A stretch of DNA of 64,000 nt from Agrocybe praecox (GCA_964017145.1 OZ024841.1:2914001-2978000); one strand, 5' to 3'. Positions 23,736 through 36,301 are shown, counted from the stretch's first letter. Notes: generated by a model from the letters alone, not told the origin. Numbers and translations: made by a program.

Positions 23736-25995
23736 CTAGATGGACAACGACACGTTAGATAGCTGTCCGAAAAGATAACAGGCAAAAAGGAGAAAAAGGA
23801 GAAAAAAGGCCCATCGAAAGTGGTTTAAAAGTTGTACACGTCGACGGCGACGAGCAGCATAGCTCATACGACACCCAACGACGCGTGAATAGGCTTGTTT
23901 CAAAGGCAATTGAATGTCTAAAAGACGTTTGAAGATGAGAGCGCGACGCGACTATAGGGGTTGGGCCAAACAAACAAACCAGTATGAATTTGCTCGCTGT
24001 CGCTGACGATGTTGGACGACTCGGACGAGGTAAAGAAAAATGGATGTATGCATGAAAAAGCGAGGAGAATATGATAGACAGAAGAAAAGAATTTAAAGAG
24101 ACTCACAGTTAAAAGATGAAAAAATAAAGAAAATTGGCGGGAGGGCTTGCTAGTACTGCGCTGGCTGGCTGCTGGGCTAAGACTGGGGAATCAGTTTCAC
24201 CCACCAAGCTTGCCCTCAGTAAAGAGCATATCAGGTGGGAAAATATTTCGGCTTTTCCCGCGTGCACGGACAGCTCAAATCAATCAACAATCGGCCCGGG
24301 CCTCCTTTTCCTTCCACTTCTTCCTCTATTTTTTCTTATCGCGACCACATATTATGTGCCAGCTGGATCCGCTTTAATTCTAGCTATCTTCTCGTACCTT
24401 TCATATGTTATTTTTCTGCGGGTTGCTCTCTTATTTTCTTATTTTTCCAACGGTCCAATCACCTCTCTTGGCTGTCTGTTACGGTATCGTTATTACCAAC
24501 ATTTTTCCAATCTGTCACCGCCCTACGCAACCCAAGGTGTTTCCAATTTCCCTCTCCAAATCTTTGTTTATATTTCACACGCCATGTTCCGGTCCAGCAT
24601 TGCTCGACTAGGCCTCATTTCTCGTAACGCCCTTCCTTGTTACAGCCTCCCCAGTTCTCGCTACCCTTGACCCTCAATAATCTCAGACAAGCCTCAGTCA
24701 AACTGAAACTCCAAAAGGTATATTTTCGCTCCAGAAGCACCCCCTCTATTAATAATTGTTTTATCGCTGGCATAAATTGATGGCCCAAACCCCACCCATT
24801 CAATCTTTGACACGCAGCCTGTTCACTGGGCCCATCCGGCTGCCGCTAGTCTGAACCGGCGACAGTTTGTTTTTCCTGCCTTTATCCGCAAACCTTGTTT
24901 TATCAGATAAGCGGCTTATCACTTGCCACATTATGGTCGCTGTAAAGCGGAGCTAGGTCAAAATTCAACATACATTCCCCTTCCAATACGATATGCCCAA
25001 ATGCCAATGTCCCGTGCCGTGTCAGTCATAAACATAAACATAAAGGAGGCATTCAAGAGAGCCATCGATCCTAAACGTTCTAAGAAGAATATTTACCGTA
25101 TGTTATGTTGCCTTTTCGACACCTCCAACCTGCTAATCCTTGTTGTTTCTAAAAATAGACGACAGGATTTTCAAACACACGCAATGTCAGAAACATAGCG
25201 GCGCTTTTACGCGCGAAGTCGAAATTCCTTCTCTGTTGTGGGGTGTATGCATTCTACAAGTCATATCTCATTCAGGCTTTGCGTAAGTACGGCGGTTCGC
25301 ATATAAAAACGGGCAAGCACATTATATGATCATCCATAGTAGGTTCAACCACGAATGGCGTTGACGGATGAATGCTTGTGTATTAACTAAACCGAACATG
25401 TTTTCCTACCCTTGCAGAGAGATCATATCTAGGCGCGTTGTCCGTGTTGCTCACCTGTCGTGCAACTGCTTCTTTGGGTCTTTTTGCGTTCTACTACTAA
25501 GTGTTTAGTACCTCGAGATGGGTTGGGCGGCCTCACACCTGACACAGAGACTAGGGTACTCCTGAACTTATGAAGGTGTCCGAGTTGTTAGTTCCTTGCT
25601 TACAGGATCGTCGCGCGATACAATACGGTGCAGAGGCGAGGCAGTGAGCTCGGTGCGCGAGCCTTCGAAGTCGATTATCATCCCAGAACGTTGCTGGCAG
25701 TGCACTGAGGTCAACACTGAGACCAATATGCTGCATTTCTCTAATTATTCTCCTAGTGGTTCCATCTGCATTTCAACATAAAGTTTCTCAACATTCGCTG
25801 CTAAGTTAGCTCACGGGAAGTGGGCCGCCATGATCCGGGTCCTAAGTACGTAAAGTTTAGTTCTTTAATCTCGACTTCGATCAACGATGATGGCCTCGAG
25901 GCTTGATATACCTTCTTTGTGTCTGTCTCTTCCATTTGCATACCTAAGTGGCATAGCCGACTTCGAATTTTCCAACCTGCTGTCTCTCGTAAAAG
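23736..25995. other. Intergenic, about 2.3 kb, no supported gene
   Basis: It holds the promoter of the HMG-box gene and the upstream region of copy A. A 178-codon ORF at 24134-24670 (+) is hydrophobic but has no recognisable domain, and its start lies in the HMG gene's promoter. At 24583 a short ORF reads like a mitochondrial presequence (MFRSSIARLGLISRN) but stops after 28 codons and I could not extend it. Confidence 0.35.
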
Positions 25996-28900
25996 ATGGC
26001 AGAAAAAGCGAATCAGGAAGGAAATAAGTTGTACAAGGACGGGCAATTTGGAAAGTGAGCGGATAGGTCTAAGATGATGGCCTATCAAGGCATCAACTTG
26101 ACTTTTTTCTTCTAATGTTGACTTTGGCAGAGCACAAAAATGTTTTCTGAAGGTGATTACTATATTCAGCCTCTTTTTCTTCTTTGATAATGATTCTAAT
26201 GATCTATGAATTGCAAAGGCATCAAAGCTAGACAAAGCCGAACCCAAGTATCCATCTAACCTGAGCGCGGTGCTATACGAGCTAGGCCAATACGTCGACT
26301 GCATCTTGGCCATCCAACTCTCTTGGGGGCGTTTAGCAGCTCAAAATGAGATCACCCCGAGAGATGGCGAGTCTGATCCTCTGGCAATCAAGCTAGCGAC
26401 GCGATTTGCGAAAGCGAAGATCAATGGTGTAGCCAGTGGCGTTATATCGTTACACAAGAAGAAAAAGTCTGTCAACGAGAAGATAGCGCAATTCGAGGTC
26501 GAAATCGACGCGTTTGCGGCGGGTTTTAATGAGGAAACTGACAACAAAATCAAGGAATTGCAAGCTGCCTGGCGACAATGGCGAAGCGTTCGCGATGAAT
26601 GTGCGCAGCATAGTGCGGAGACGTGTAAGGATGGCTTGAGCGCTGCTGCATCGCGATTGCGAGGAATTCCTATATATAAATGTGCAACGTGAGTTATTCT
26701 TATGGAATCTCTCCACTACATTCTACGAAACAAGATATGAACCTGATGTACTTTGTGTCGTGTATTCTACAGTGATCCGACCTTGGAGTATTTCAGGGCG
26801 AGCCATTTCTTGACTGCCGTAGTATGGTGGCATATCTTCGTCGTGTGCTGATTTTTTCTCCTTCAGTTTGGGCATGACCCAGTCCAGTCGATGATGGACG
26901 GTATAAACGGAAGTTCGGACGACGAATATTGCTTGGACATGCCATGGAATAAAGATGAGGAAAACTGGACATTCGTGTTTGGAGGCTCTGGTGACGGTGC
27001 AGAACATCACAGTTGTCGAAACGTACCTCTTTGCTCAACATCATTTATTTGTCTAGCCCGACACGTCTTCGCTACCCTCATTCACCTCTCAGATATTGGC
27101 AACGAATTAGGGGACGGCTCACAAGTTGACCGGATTTCTGTACATATGACGTTGATCGATATCCACCCTGCTACATTGGCTCGTGTGGTCCTAATCTTTG
27201 GAGTTTTGCGCGAGATCCTCGAGACACGAATCTCAAATGACAAAGTCAAGCGAACAGAACTTCATGCCACGTTGTTCTACCTGTACACCACGATGGTGAT
27301 GCCTGAATATTGTCGTGAAATGTGAGCAACCAACTGTCCCGTCCTTTTTTTCTTCCCATAATTATCGAATGAAACTCATGATCGTCGTTAGCCTAATGAG
27401 GATCGCCGGAAAACTGGCACAAGAAATACCCAAAGGCACTTTCACGTTATCCAAATGTTTGCACATTAATGCAAAAAGTATGGTCGCAATACTGGACCAT
27501 CTTCTGTATTGGTCCAAGCCCCTTGATAAGTCCACTCGAGTATTCCTCGAGAAAAATCCTCCGCCTGCGATGTCTAATATGGAAGCGATGGGACTCGGGA
27601 ATCTTCCTTTTTCTCCTGGTCTGGATATGAGCATGCTCAAACAGAGACCACAAGTTCAAAAACTCAGATGGAGGGACCTGCAGGATCTGTAAATTTGTAT
27701 ACCAATCCAGATGCGGAGCCAATCTTGTTCAAAAGGACGAGAGCACTATTACCCCCGAAAACGCTGCTTTCTAGACACCCTGCCCTTGAGAAGGTTGTCA
27801 AGGCGTTCCCAAAGCCTTCTGAGGCGCAGTACGCAGCCGCAATTGAAGAGGTTATGAACACATGGCATCCTAATCCAACTCTTTTCGTAAGTAGTTTTCA
27901 TTTAGGTCCAAATTGATAATTAAGACGAACCTTATCATATTATAGGACTTGATGTATACGGAGAACAGCGATTACGGGCAAGAAAATGGCTATCCCAAGA
28001 TATCCAATAACCCATTCGAAACGACAACTTCGTTCGCTGAATATAACAAGGATTTTGAGAGCGGTGGATATAAATCCAGCAGTGGTAGATCTAGCTTCGT
28101 AGCTTGCAGTCGTTTCTTCGAAACGGTGGCTGATGCCGTTTGGGAACTCCAAAACACGTTGAAAGTTGAGATGGTCGTTGGAGATGCGATCACGACATTG
28201 CCGAAACTCTTTGCGGGGGAGCTTGGGCAGCGTCCAAAGACCTTTCCCAGGGAATACTCACGGATTTTTCTGAGCAATGTTCCGTGAGTTTTTTTTTGTT
28301 TTGAAAAAAATCTCAAGGGTTCTTGTGTGCCGGCTTTCTAACAGTTTTTTCCCAGAGATTATACGCATGGTGCTCTGAACACGGCGGTACACTTGGTTCA
28401 GTATGTCGAAACCGGTGCAATTGTCATGGCTAACTGTCTTCTCAACACTGGTAATTTCCGGAATATCGAAGAATACTGTTATAAGTACGTCGGTTGTTTT
28501 CTCTCTTTAATGATTAGCGCGTATACTCACGCATGATTTCCGCGTCCTGCAGCTATACCCTACTACGTGCAGCAGATTTTCCCCGATTCCTAGGCTGCGA
28601 GGTTGTGGGACCTCATCGCATCGCGTTTGATGACATCGCTTTGAAGAAACTACAACTTCCAAGGCCATTGGATCAGCTTGCGACAAAGCAAGAGCTGCAT
28701 ACATGGCTCGCCCAATTGTTACTTTGCACCATCTGCAATGGAAAGCCTCGCATGCCACCTTCGAGGGTTGACCTCCCTAATAATACCAATGCCTTCCTTC
28801 ACGTTCTCGTTCACTTGCACCGCGTTGGGTTCCCAGCACACTGGATAGGCGATTTCGTGCAGTCCATGTTGTCCAATAACCTTGTCACGGTTGTCCAGCC

Positions 28901-29525
28901 CTACATAGGACTAACGCCCGTGCCGATGTCGGAAAGCAATAACCGAAAGCCATCTCGTAAAGTGAATTTGGAACCGTGGCAAGCGGAATTTGAAGTGATC
29001 TTCGCGTCAACATTACTGGCTTTGCCTTTTGCCGTGTCTCTACCACCCGACTATCCTGTGTATTCTGATATTAGAACTTTCCAAGCCGAGACTAAACGTA
29101 TTAATCTTACGAGACATCCCAAGGCGCATACGTGGAAGGTCCTGCTGTCTGGTTATACTAAGGCAATAGGGTTGATGTTCTACAAACCAACCTCTGCAGG
29201 AGCTGACATTGAAGACCTAGCGAATAGCATCCCTTCAATGATCGAAGGCAAAAGCAAGCATCGTGGCTTACAGATATTGTTAGCGCAGGAGAACTGTGAT
29301 TTGAGGAAAGGAGAAGTGTCTTGGAGGATGAGCCGCCAGCGCTACGAGCAGATGAAAAGCGACGGATGGTTTATGTCTACTTATCGAACGGATTTGAACG
29401 CCGCTGGTGAGAATATGTGTTCTTGTTATTATCTTACTTTCATCTGATATTCTATGGGCGGCCATTTCAATTTTCCAGCGACTCTCCCTGTTTCTGCTGA
29501 TTTTTGGATGGAAGTTTCTGTTTGA
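25996..29525 (+). CDS. TPR/DUF4470-like protein, tandem copy A (one frameshift)
   Basis: About a dozen exons. The N-terminus (NQEGNKLYKDGQFGKAQKCF, then YPSNLSAVLYELGQYVDC) looks like two TPR helices, followed by a Lys/Glu-rich coiled segment. Next comes a DUF4470-like block: FVFGGSGDARHVFATLIHLS, IHPATLARVV, ELHATLFYLYTTMVMPEYC. The C-terminal half (about 28560-29450) is well conserved with copy B, contains LLLCTICNGKPRMP, and ends WMEVSV. Near 27655 the frame breaks: one extra base in the CAAAAACTC run would restore agreement with copy B, and as written the frame stops at 27692. This is a real mutation or an assembly error. The intron at 26798 has a GC donor. Function is unknown; DUF4470 is known from the DNAAF3 dynein-assembly family and from many agaricomycete proteins. 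Confidence 0.65.
26798..26866 (+). other. Probable GC-AG intron in copy A
   Basis: The donor is TTCAGG/GCGAGC. The same intron in copy B has TTCAGA/GTGAGT, so the paralogue shows both the position and the T-to-C change in the donor. Confidence 0.65.
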
Positions 29526-30193
29526 TTCTGTCTGTTCCTCGGATAACACCTAGTTACGCCTCCGATTCAGCTGCAATTGATGCTGCATGTAACTTGTCGT
29601 ATTCCTATCTTAAATCGTTAGGATACTCTTTCACTTGAAAAGAGTTGTATAGTACTTCCGCACTACTGCTAATTTGATTAAGAAAGATTGCTCGGCAGTC
29701 TGGTGGTCCCGGTAACTGCCGTCTTCGTCACCTGACATCGAACTCAGCCGTGGTGTGGAGAAGAACTTAGAAGACTCAGACCGGTCACCGCAATACTGAA
29801 GTACTTATGAACTTGCTATTTGAAGTATCTTCAAGATAAAGATATAGACTATTTCTACGACCCTGCGCATTCGAGTGACACCACTATCGGATGTATAACG
29901 CGACGCCCGTGCTGAGCTTTTTTTTCCGCCCTGCGGAGGCGGAACCAAATTCACAATGGAAATTAGGAAGCTTACCGGGAAATATTTTCATTGTTCAGCG
30001 ACCAGTGAGCCTTAAAGCTGGCCTTATTGGTGTAAAATAAATACGTAAGTTTTGTTCTTTGTTCTTACTATTATGTCTTACCCTTTGATGCCCTCCAGAT
30101 TCACGGCTCATTGTCTGGCTCCTTGTCACTTTTCTTCCTTCTTTACTTTGGACACCCCAAGCATCGCTTGCCCTTGTTTTTCCCAAATTCAAA
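29526..30193. other. Spacer between tandem copies A and B
   Basis: No exon recognised. It should contain the terminator of A and the promoter of B. The upstream sequences of A and B look unrelated beyond the ATGGCAG start. Confidence 0.4.
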
Positions 30194-33100
30194 ATGGCAG
30201 AGAGCGCTAGCCAGCAAGGAAGTACGTTGTACAAGGATGGGCGATTTGAAAAGTGAGCACCTCAACGATATTATGAAGGCCGAGCTCGACCTGGTTTTAA
30301 CTTCCTTTCTCGCATTCTTATATTACAGAGCACAGATTTTTTTTTTTTGGAAAGTGAGCATCATAAAAATTATCTGAATTTTCTTTCATTTTGCTCTTTC
30401 TTTCTCTTTCTTTTCATTGATGAAGATGCTTATACTGATTCTGACGGTCCATCAATTGCAAAGGCATCAACTCTAGACAAAAACGAACCCAAGCACCCAT
30501 CTAACCTGAGCGCTGCACTTTACAAGTTAGGGCAATACGTCGACTGCATCTCAGCCATCCAACTGTCTTGGGAACGCCTTTTGGCTCAAAATAGGAATCA
30601 AAACCCCGTTGATTTTAATCCACTGGCAATCAAACTTGCGACTCGGTTCGCAAAAGCGAAGATCAACGGTGTGGCTAGTAATGTCATATCGTTGCACAAA
30701 AAGAAAAAGACCGTCAACGCGAAGATGGCACAGTTTGAGACCGAAATCGACGCGTTTGCGGCGAGTTTTAATGAAGAAACTGATAACAAGATCAAAGGAT
30801 TGCAAGCCGTCTGGCGACAATGGAGAAGCGTACGCGATGATTGTGCCCGACATAGCTCAGAGGCGTGTCAAATGAACTTAAGCGCGGCTGCATCACGATT
30901 GAGGAGGATGCCTATATATAAATCTGCGACGTGAGTTGTTGAATCTACGAACCGAGGTTCTGTAGACCTGATGTTGTCTATTATGTAGTGATCCAACAGC
31001 GGAGTACTTCAGAGTGAGTACCTTTTCACTTGTCGTAATATGTCGTGATCGTGAGCTGAATCTTCTGTTTCAGTTTGGCCACGACCAACTCCAATCGATG
31101 ATGAGTGGAATAAACGGAAGCCCAGATGACGACTATACTTTGGACATACCACGCCATGCACATCAACACAACTGGAGCCTCATGTTCGGAGGCTCCGGTG
31201 ATGGTACGTAGTTTCCCAGTAAGAGAACCTATAATTATTGAAAATGCCTCCTTTCTTGATGTTGCTTGTGTGTTTACCCAGCCCGACATGTTTTCTCCAC
31301 CCTTATCCACCTGGCTGATATTGCCAACATATCAGGGGATGGCTCACAGCGTAATACGCTTTCGGTCCATATGACGCTGATTGATATCCACCCTGCCGCA
31401 CAAGCTCGAGTGGTTCTGGTCTTTGAACTTTTGCGTCAGATTCTCGCTACACGATTCTCCGATGATAAGACCAGACGAACGGAGCTTCATGCTACGTTGT
31501 TCTATATGTACACTACGCTGGTGATACCTGAATATTGTCGTCAGATGTGAGTAATAGTCTTGTTACTCCATGTCACAATTACAATCCTAATCCTAATCAT
31601 CCTTAGTCTCATAACGATAGCCAGAAAACTGACACAAGACATAACCAATGGAACATTCACGCTATCGAAATGGATATACGTCAACGAGAAAAGCATGCCC
31701 GCAATACTGGACCATCTTTTGTATTGGTCGAAGCCTCTTGATAAATCCACCGAAGTATTTTTCCAGCAGCGCCCCCCGCCGGCTCCGAGAAAGTTCAATA
31801 TCGAACAACTCAAAAATCTCCCTTTTGCTCCAGGGGTGGATATTGGTATGCTTGAACAAGCGCTACTGGCTACCCAAAAAAAGCAAATTGACGGTCCTTC
31901 GGGGTCTGTAGATCCCTATACCGATCTAGATGCAGAGGCGATAATTTTCCAGAAAACGAGAGTCTTATTGCCTCCAAAAACACTCCTTTCAGAAGACATG
32001 GCATCCTAACCCGACGCTTTTTGTGACCTGGTCGCCACATGATTGTATGTACAATTGCTGATTAATATACTTGCCTTCGTAGGACCTGTCATTCACCGAA
32101 CTCAAAGACTACGAGAATGGTTATCCCATAATATCCAGCAGCCCATTTGACACGACGGCTTCGTTTGCTCAGTTCAGCAAGGCATTTGGGAGAAATAGAT
32201 ACAAACCCAGCAGTGATCGTTCCAGCTTCGTTGCCCGTTGTCATTTCTTTGAAATGGTGGTGGATGCCTTTTGGGAGCTTTTACATACACTGAAGATCGA
32301 AATCATTGTTGAGGACGCGATAACTACCTTACCAAAGCTCTTTGCAGGAGAGCTCGGAGAACGTCCAAAGAGTTTTCCGACGAAGTTTTCGCGAATGTTC
32401 TTGAGCAATGTTCCGTCAGTAAAGTTGATTTATTAAGTTTCCGTCATGTTTGTCTAACAAAAAGTTTCCAGAGATTATACTCAGGGTGCTCTGAACACGG
32501 CAGTGCACTTGGTTCATCATCTCGAAACCGATGCAATTGTCGTTGCTAATTGTCTTCTCAACACTGGTAATTTCCAAAACATCGGGGAATACTGTTATAA
32601 GGGCGTTGGGTTTTTTCTCTCTCAAATCGTAAACGCATATACTCATGTAATTCCTTTCTTACAGCTACACCCTACTACGCGCAGAAGATTTACCTCGGTT
32701 CCTAGGTTGCAAAATCGTGGATCCTCATCGCCCCACGAAAGATGATATCGCTTTGCAAAAGTTACCGCTTCCTAGGCCATTGGATCAGCTTGCGACAAAG
32801 CAAGAGCTGCATACATGGCTCGCCCATTTGTTACTTTGCACCATCTGCAATGGAAAACCTCGCATGCCACCATCGAGGGTTGACCTCCCTATTAACACCA
32901 ACGCCTTCCTTCACGTTCTTGTACACTTGCACCGCGTTGGGTTCCCAGCACACTGGATAGGCGATTTCGTGCAGTCCATATTGTCGAACAACCTTGTTAC
33001 GACTGTCCAGCCTTACCTAGGTCAGACACCCGTACCTCTGTCGGAAAGCAATAACCGAAAGCCATCTCGTAAAGTGAATTTGGAACCGTGGCAAGTGGGA

Positions 33101-33640
33101 TTCGAGGTTGTGCTGGCGTCGACACTGCCCATATTGCCTTTTTCTGTGTCTTTACCACCCGACTACCCTACGTATTCTGATATCAGTACTTTCCGAGCCA
33201 AGACTCAGCGTATTGATCTTGCTAGACATCCCAAGGCGTATATTTGGGGCAGCCTGATGTCTCCGTCTACGAAGGCGCTAGGGTTGATGTTCTATGAGCC
33301 AGCATCTTCAAGAGTAAATGGGACCAGTGTCGAGGATCTAGCGAATAGCATCTCTTCGATAATCGAAGGTAAATGCACCCATAACGTGCAGATCTTGCTA
33401 GCACAAGAGCGCGGGGATTTATGGAAAGGGGAAGTATCGTGGAAAATGAGTCGGCAACGTTACGAAAAGATGAAAAGCGAGGGATGGTTTATGGCTGCTT
33501 ATCGAACGGACTTGGATGCTGCTGGTGAGGATTAATCCTTTATTATTATTACTGTCGTTATTATATGCACTTTCATCTGATATTTTCTGTTTATTATAGC
33601 TAGTCTGCCGGTCTCCGCCTCCAACTGGATGGAAGTTTGA
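30194..33640 (+). pseudogene. TPR/DUF4470-like protein, tandem copy B (internal deletion, frame broken)
   Basis: Copy B has the same exon order as A: MAESASQQGSTLYKDGRFEK, a TPR-like segment, the Lys/Glu coiled segment, the DUF4470-like block (MFGGSGD, RHVFSTLIHLAD, ELHATLFYMYTT) and a long C-terminal exon (to 33529) with a final exon ending NWMEV. Relative to A it lacks 83 nt at about 32000 (between CTCCTTTCAGA and ACATGGCATCC), which is not a multiple of three, and the frame stops at 32009. It may be a pseudogene, or may make only the N-terminal half. The second exon contains a T12 run coding IFFFW where A has QKCFL, a likely slippage change. The first exons are still open and splice sites are intact, so decay is recent. 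Confidence 0.65.
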
Positions 33641-34769
33641 TTGCCCCTCTCCAGTTGTGTACTAAAGTACCCACTCTCATTTTGTCATGGCGATTTCCCG
33701 GCTAGTCTGCTGCATGTAAAAGTAATATATAGTACCCTCATGTTATCTAATAGCGATGCCTTGGAAGAGGACAAATTACCGACTCTCTGAAAGAAAGTTG
33801 ATATTATTGCTTTATCTCGCGCTTTTATCTCCACACAACCTTATTTTCTTTCTCGTGATGTATACATATTAAGTGGTCTGAATATTTACTAATCACAGCA
33901 TTTCCCTCGATGGTGTTTTACGAATCCAAAGAGCTCCGGAGTTCGTAAGCATATTATCGACGTGCTCAGGTTGGCACCGTTGAAAAAACTCTCTGAAAAA
34001 ATTCTTCGAAATTGAAAACATCGATCTTTTAGTCACAATGAACCATCATCAAAGACACTCGCAACACTCCTAAAAAACCAATCAGTGTGTGGCAGGCGGT
34101 GGACAAGTCCTACACCATGTGGAAAAATCGCTCTTTCCTTGGTCTCCACCTTGTTCATGGAGGCGAGAAGTGCAATTGAGACTTTGGGGGAGAATTTGGC
34201 TCAGCAAAGTTCTACAAGTCTCGAGAGTCATAGCAAGATGCCAAATCAGAATGTTCTACGCATCTTGAGGTAGTAGCGCAATAGGTGTCCGGAAATACTA
34301 GGAGCTTGGAAAGTCGTTACATTGCTTCTTGTCGTCAAAATGCGTTACTTGTCATTCCGCGATGCTTTACGTGCTCCAGCGTTCCTTTTGAGTCATGCAG
34401 AAAATCAGCCGATTGATTTTGCCTAGTTCATGTTAACATATAAGATATTTTGATTGATTTGCCCGACAATTTGGATGCTTATTTCCCCAGGATACACTCG
34501 GTTTTGCATGATGTGTCCTGAATCCTTGAGCAAATGGATTTCTGTTCTGCAGCAATCGCTTTAGCATCTGTGGACGAGAAACTAACGCGTCTCAAAAATA
34601 TGGGTTGGCCAAACATGTCCTCTTCGCTAGTTATGAACTGAAATGATACATTGGCCGTGGAAAGGAAATGGTGGAATTATTGATATAATTAAAGTTAAAG
34701 AGTCTAAAAGGTGGGTTAATGAGACAGAGAATAAGCAAAGCTAAATCTCACCATGTAGTCATAACATTG
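33641..34769. other. Intergenic, with a possible second family fragment
   Basis: No intact gene. The stretch at 34120-34270 weakly resembles the TPR/DUF4470 family; the rest shows nothing recognisable. Confidence 0.35.
34120..34270 (+). pseudogene. Possible second degenerate fragment of the TPR/DUF4470-like family
   Basis: GCAATTGAGACTTTGG...GAGAATTTGGCTCAGC resembles GCGATCGAGACCTTACAGAGGAATTTGGACAGC of the fragment near 22660 and the corresponding region of copies A and B. The encoded string AIETLGENL matches AIETLQRNL of that fragment. The match is short and could be partly chance. Confidence 0.3.
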
Positions 34770-35228
34770 TTACTTTTTGGATTTCCCTTTGCTGGTTTTT
34801 TCCTTCAGCACAAGCTTTTCTGGCTCCATTACCGTCGACATCTCTTCCATCCATGCGTCGTCTTCTAAGTCTGATCCCAGAGTCTCGAACTTCCTGCTGA
34901 ATCTGCCCATGCGTCCGGTCGTACCGCTTTCCTCTTCTATTGAAGTGTCATTTGGATTGCCGGTGTTCCATAGAGGATTGTTTGTGGTATCGCGCGTCAG
35001 TCTGACCAGTGATTTGGGAGACGTCGTCCAATGTGTAAATGAAGTTCCATCCGAGCGAATAACTTTCTGAGGAAACTTGGGGACTAATGGGTTTGGTAGA
35101 ACTGGTGCTCGTCTTTTCCATACGTGTGTACGGCCGTAGGGTGAATTAGAGATTGAGCGACATGTCTGTTGATAGAGTGCCCTAGTCTCCGCACTTGGTA
35201 TGAGACGCCTTCTTGACAATGCGAGCAT
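34770..35228 (-). CDS. Mitochondrial ribosomal protein bL31m (yeast Mrpl36 family)
   Basis: A single exon on the minus strand, 152 codons, starting at 35228. The N-terminus (MLALSRRRLIPSAETRALYQ) is basic and hydroxylated, typical of a mitochondrial targeting peptide. The core has SDGTSFTHWTTSPKSLVRL and then the family signature TRDTTNNPLWN, followed by RMGRFSRKFETLGSD, matching yeast Mrpl36 (LIQDQRNNPLWN...LDRFNKRYSSL). It is a large-subunit protein of the mitoribosome. The C-terminal 40 residues are charged and Lys-rich (KEKTSKGKSKK), longer than in yeast. Intronless, unlike its neighbours. Confidence 0.85.
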   Translation of the reverse strand: MLALSRRRLIPSAETRALYQQTCRSISNSPYGRTHVWKRRAPVLPNPLVPKFPQKVIRSDGTSFTHWTTSPKSLVRLTRDTTNNPLWNTGNPNDTSIEEESGTTGRMGRFSRKFETLGSDLEDDAWMEEMSTVMEPEKLVLKEKTSKGKSKK

Positions 35229-36301
35229 TTCAAGGTTGGATATTTAGTACAGCTGGTACCTTAAAGTCAGTCCCGTCGCGTTCGCGAAAAGCGGTTGTTG
35301 TCCAAAAGGGTCGAAGCCAAACAACCCTATTGCCGCCAGCAGCCCCGGCCCCGGCCCAGGCTCAACTGACCTCCCGCTATTGCGCACTATAACGCCAGTA
35401 AATGGAAACTACGTGTTTGTAGTTCCCTTGAGAACGCTCTTTATGGACGGACCCACGACTCTCAAACTCAAACGCTACAATCTACTCTGGAATTGAATAC
35501 CAAGGCCGCTTCAAACATAAGAATAGCAGCCTTTCAAGCTCGGACCTCTTTGGGCGCTATACCAAGTCGCTATCATGGGCGGTGTGCGGAAAGTTTCAAT
35601 TCCGAAGAGCGCTCTACTTCTTGACAATCGTGAAATATGTACCGTTTTTTAGGTCATGAAACAATCATAGTATGTTCGACAGTGCCGTGCACACCTGCGA
35701 AGATCCTGTTGTTGATCTGTTTTTGATCTGCCACACAGACGCGCAGATTATGGCGAGGAGTGCACGTTATACAAAGTATCTCGGTATCACAGATGAAGGC
35801 AATGCACAAGGATCAGCGTGTTCATCATGAACAAAGGGATCATTTCTGCGTAATTAACGCCGGGTTTTGCAGGGATACTATTCTCTAGATCAACCACAAT
35901 TCAAAAAACAATCGTAGCGAGCTCGTATCTGCGTGGGCGCCATCGGACTTGGGCTATCGGGAGCATCAAGATTCATACACCTCTTTGCGACTCGTTTTCG
36001 ACTGGGACCTGCTCTCGCACTCGAAAGACATCAATATCTGATACTTTTTATCCCTTCCATTTTACCCCCGCTTGTTTGTGGGAGAGAGCAATTTAGAGAG
36101 CAGTGCTATCTAATCTGATCATTTCATGGCTGAGAGCTATGCAAACATCGTGGAAAAAGGGGGATATGAAACCCAGAGCAGCTCCGATCTCTATTGTTAG
36201 CGAAACTGTGATGTTGATTACGGGACATTCGAGTTCGCAATCAATTCTCATAAGCTTTTCTTCCATGGTTGGAGCCGACTCCGGTTCACCCTCCTTTTCT
36301 A
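35229..36301. other. Intergenic, no supported gene
   Basis: The divergent promoter region of bL31m and the membrane protein. Only short ORFs without domain signals. Confidence 0.4.

Noticed and set aside
24583..24669. Possible mitochondrial presequence exon
   Set aside because: It reads like a targeting peptide but stops after 28 codons and no downstream exon could be joined.
24134..24670. 178-codon hydrophobic ORF
   Set aside because: No domain, and it starts inside the promoter of the HMG-box gene. Overlapping ORFs in the other frames are just as open, which fits low stop density rather than coding.
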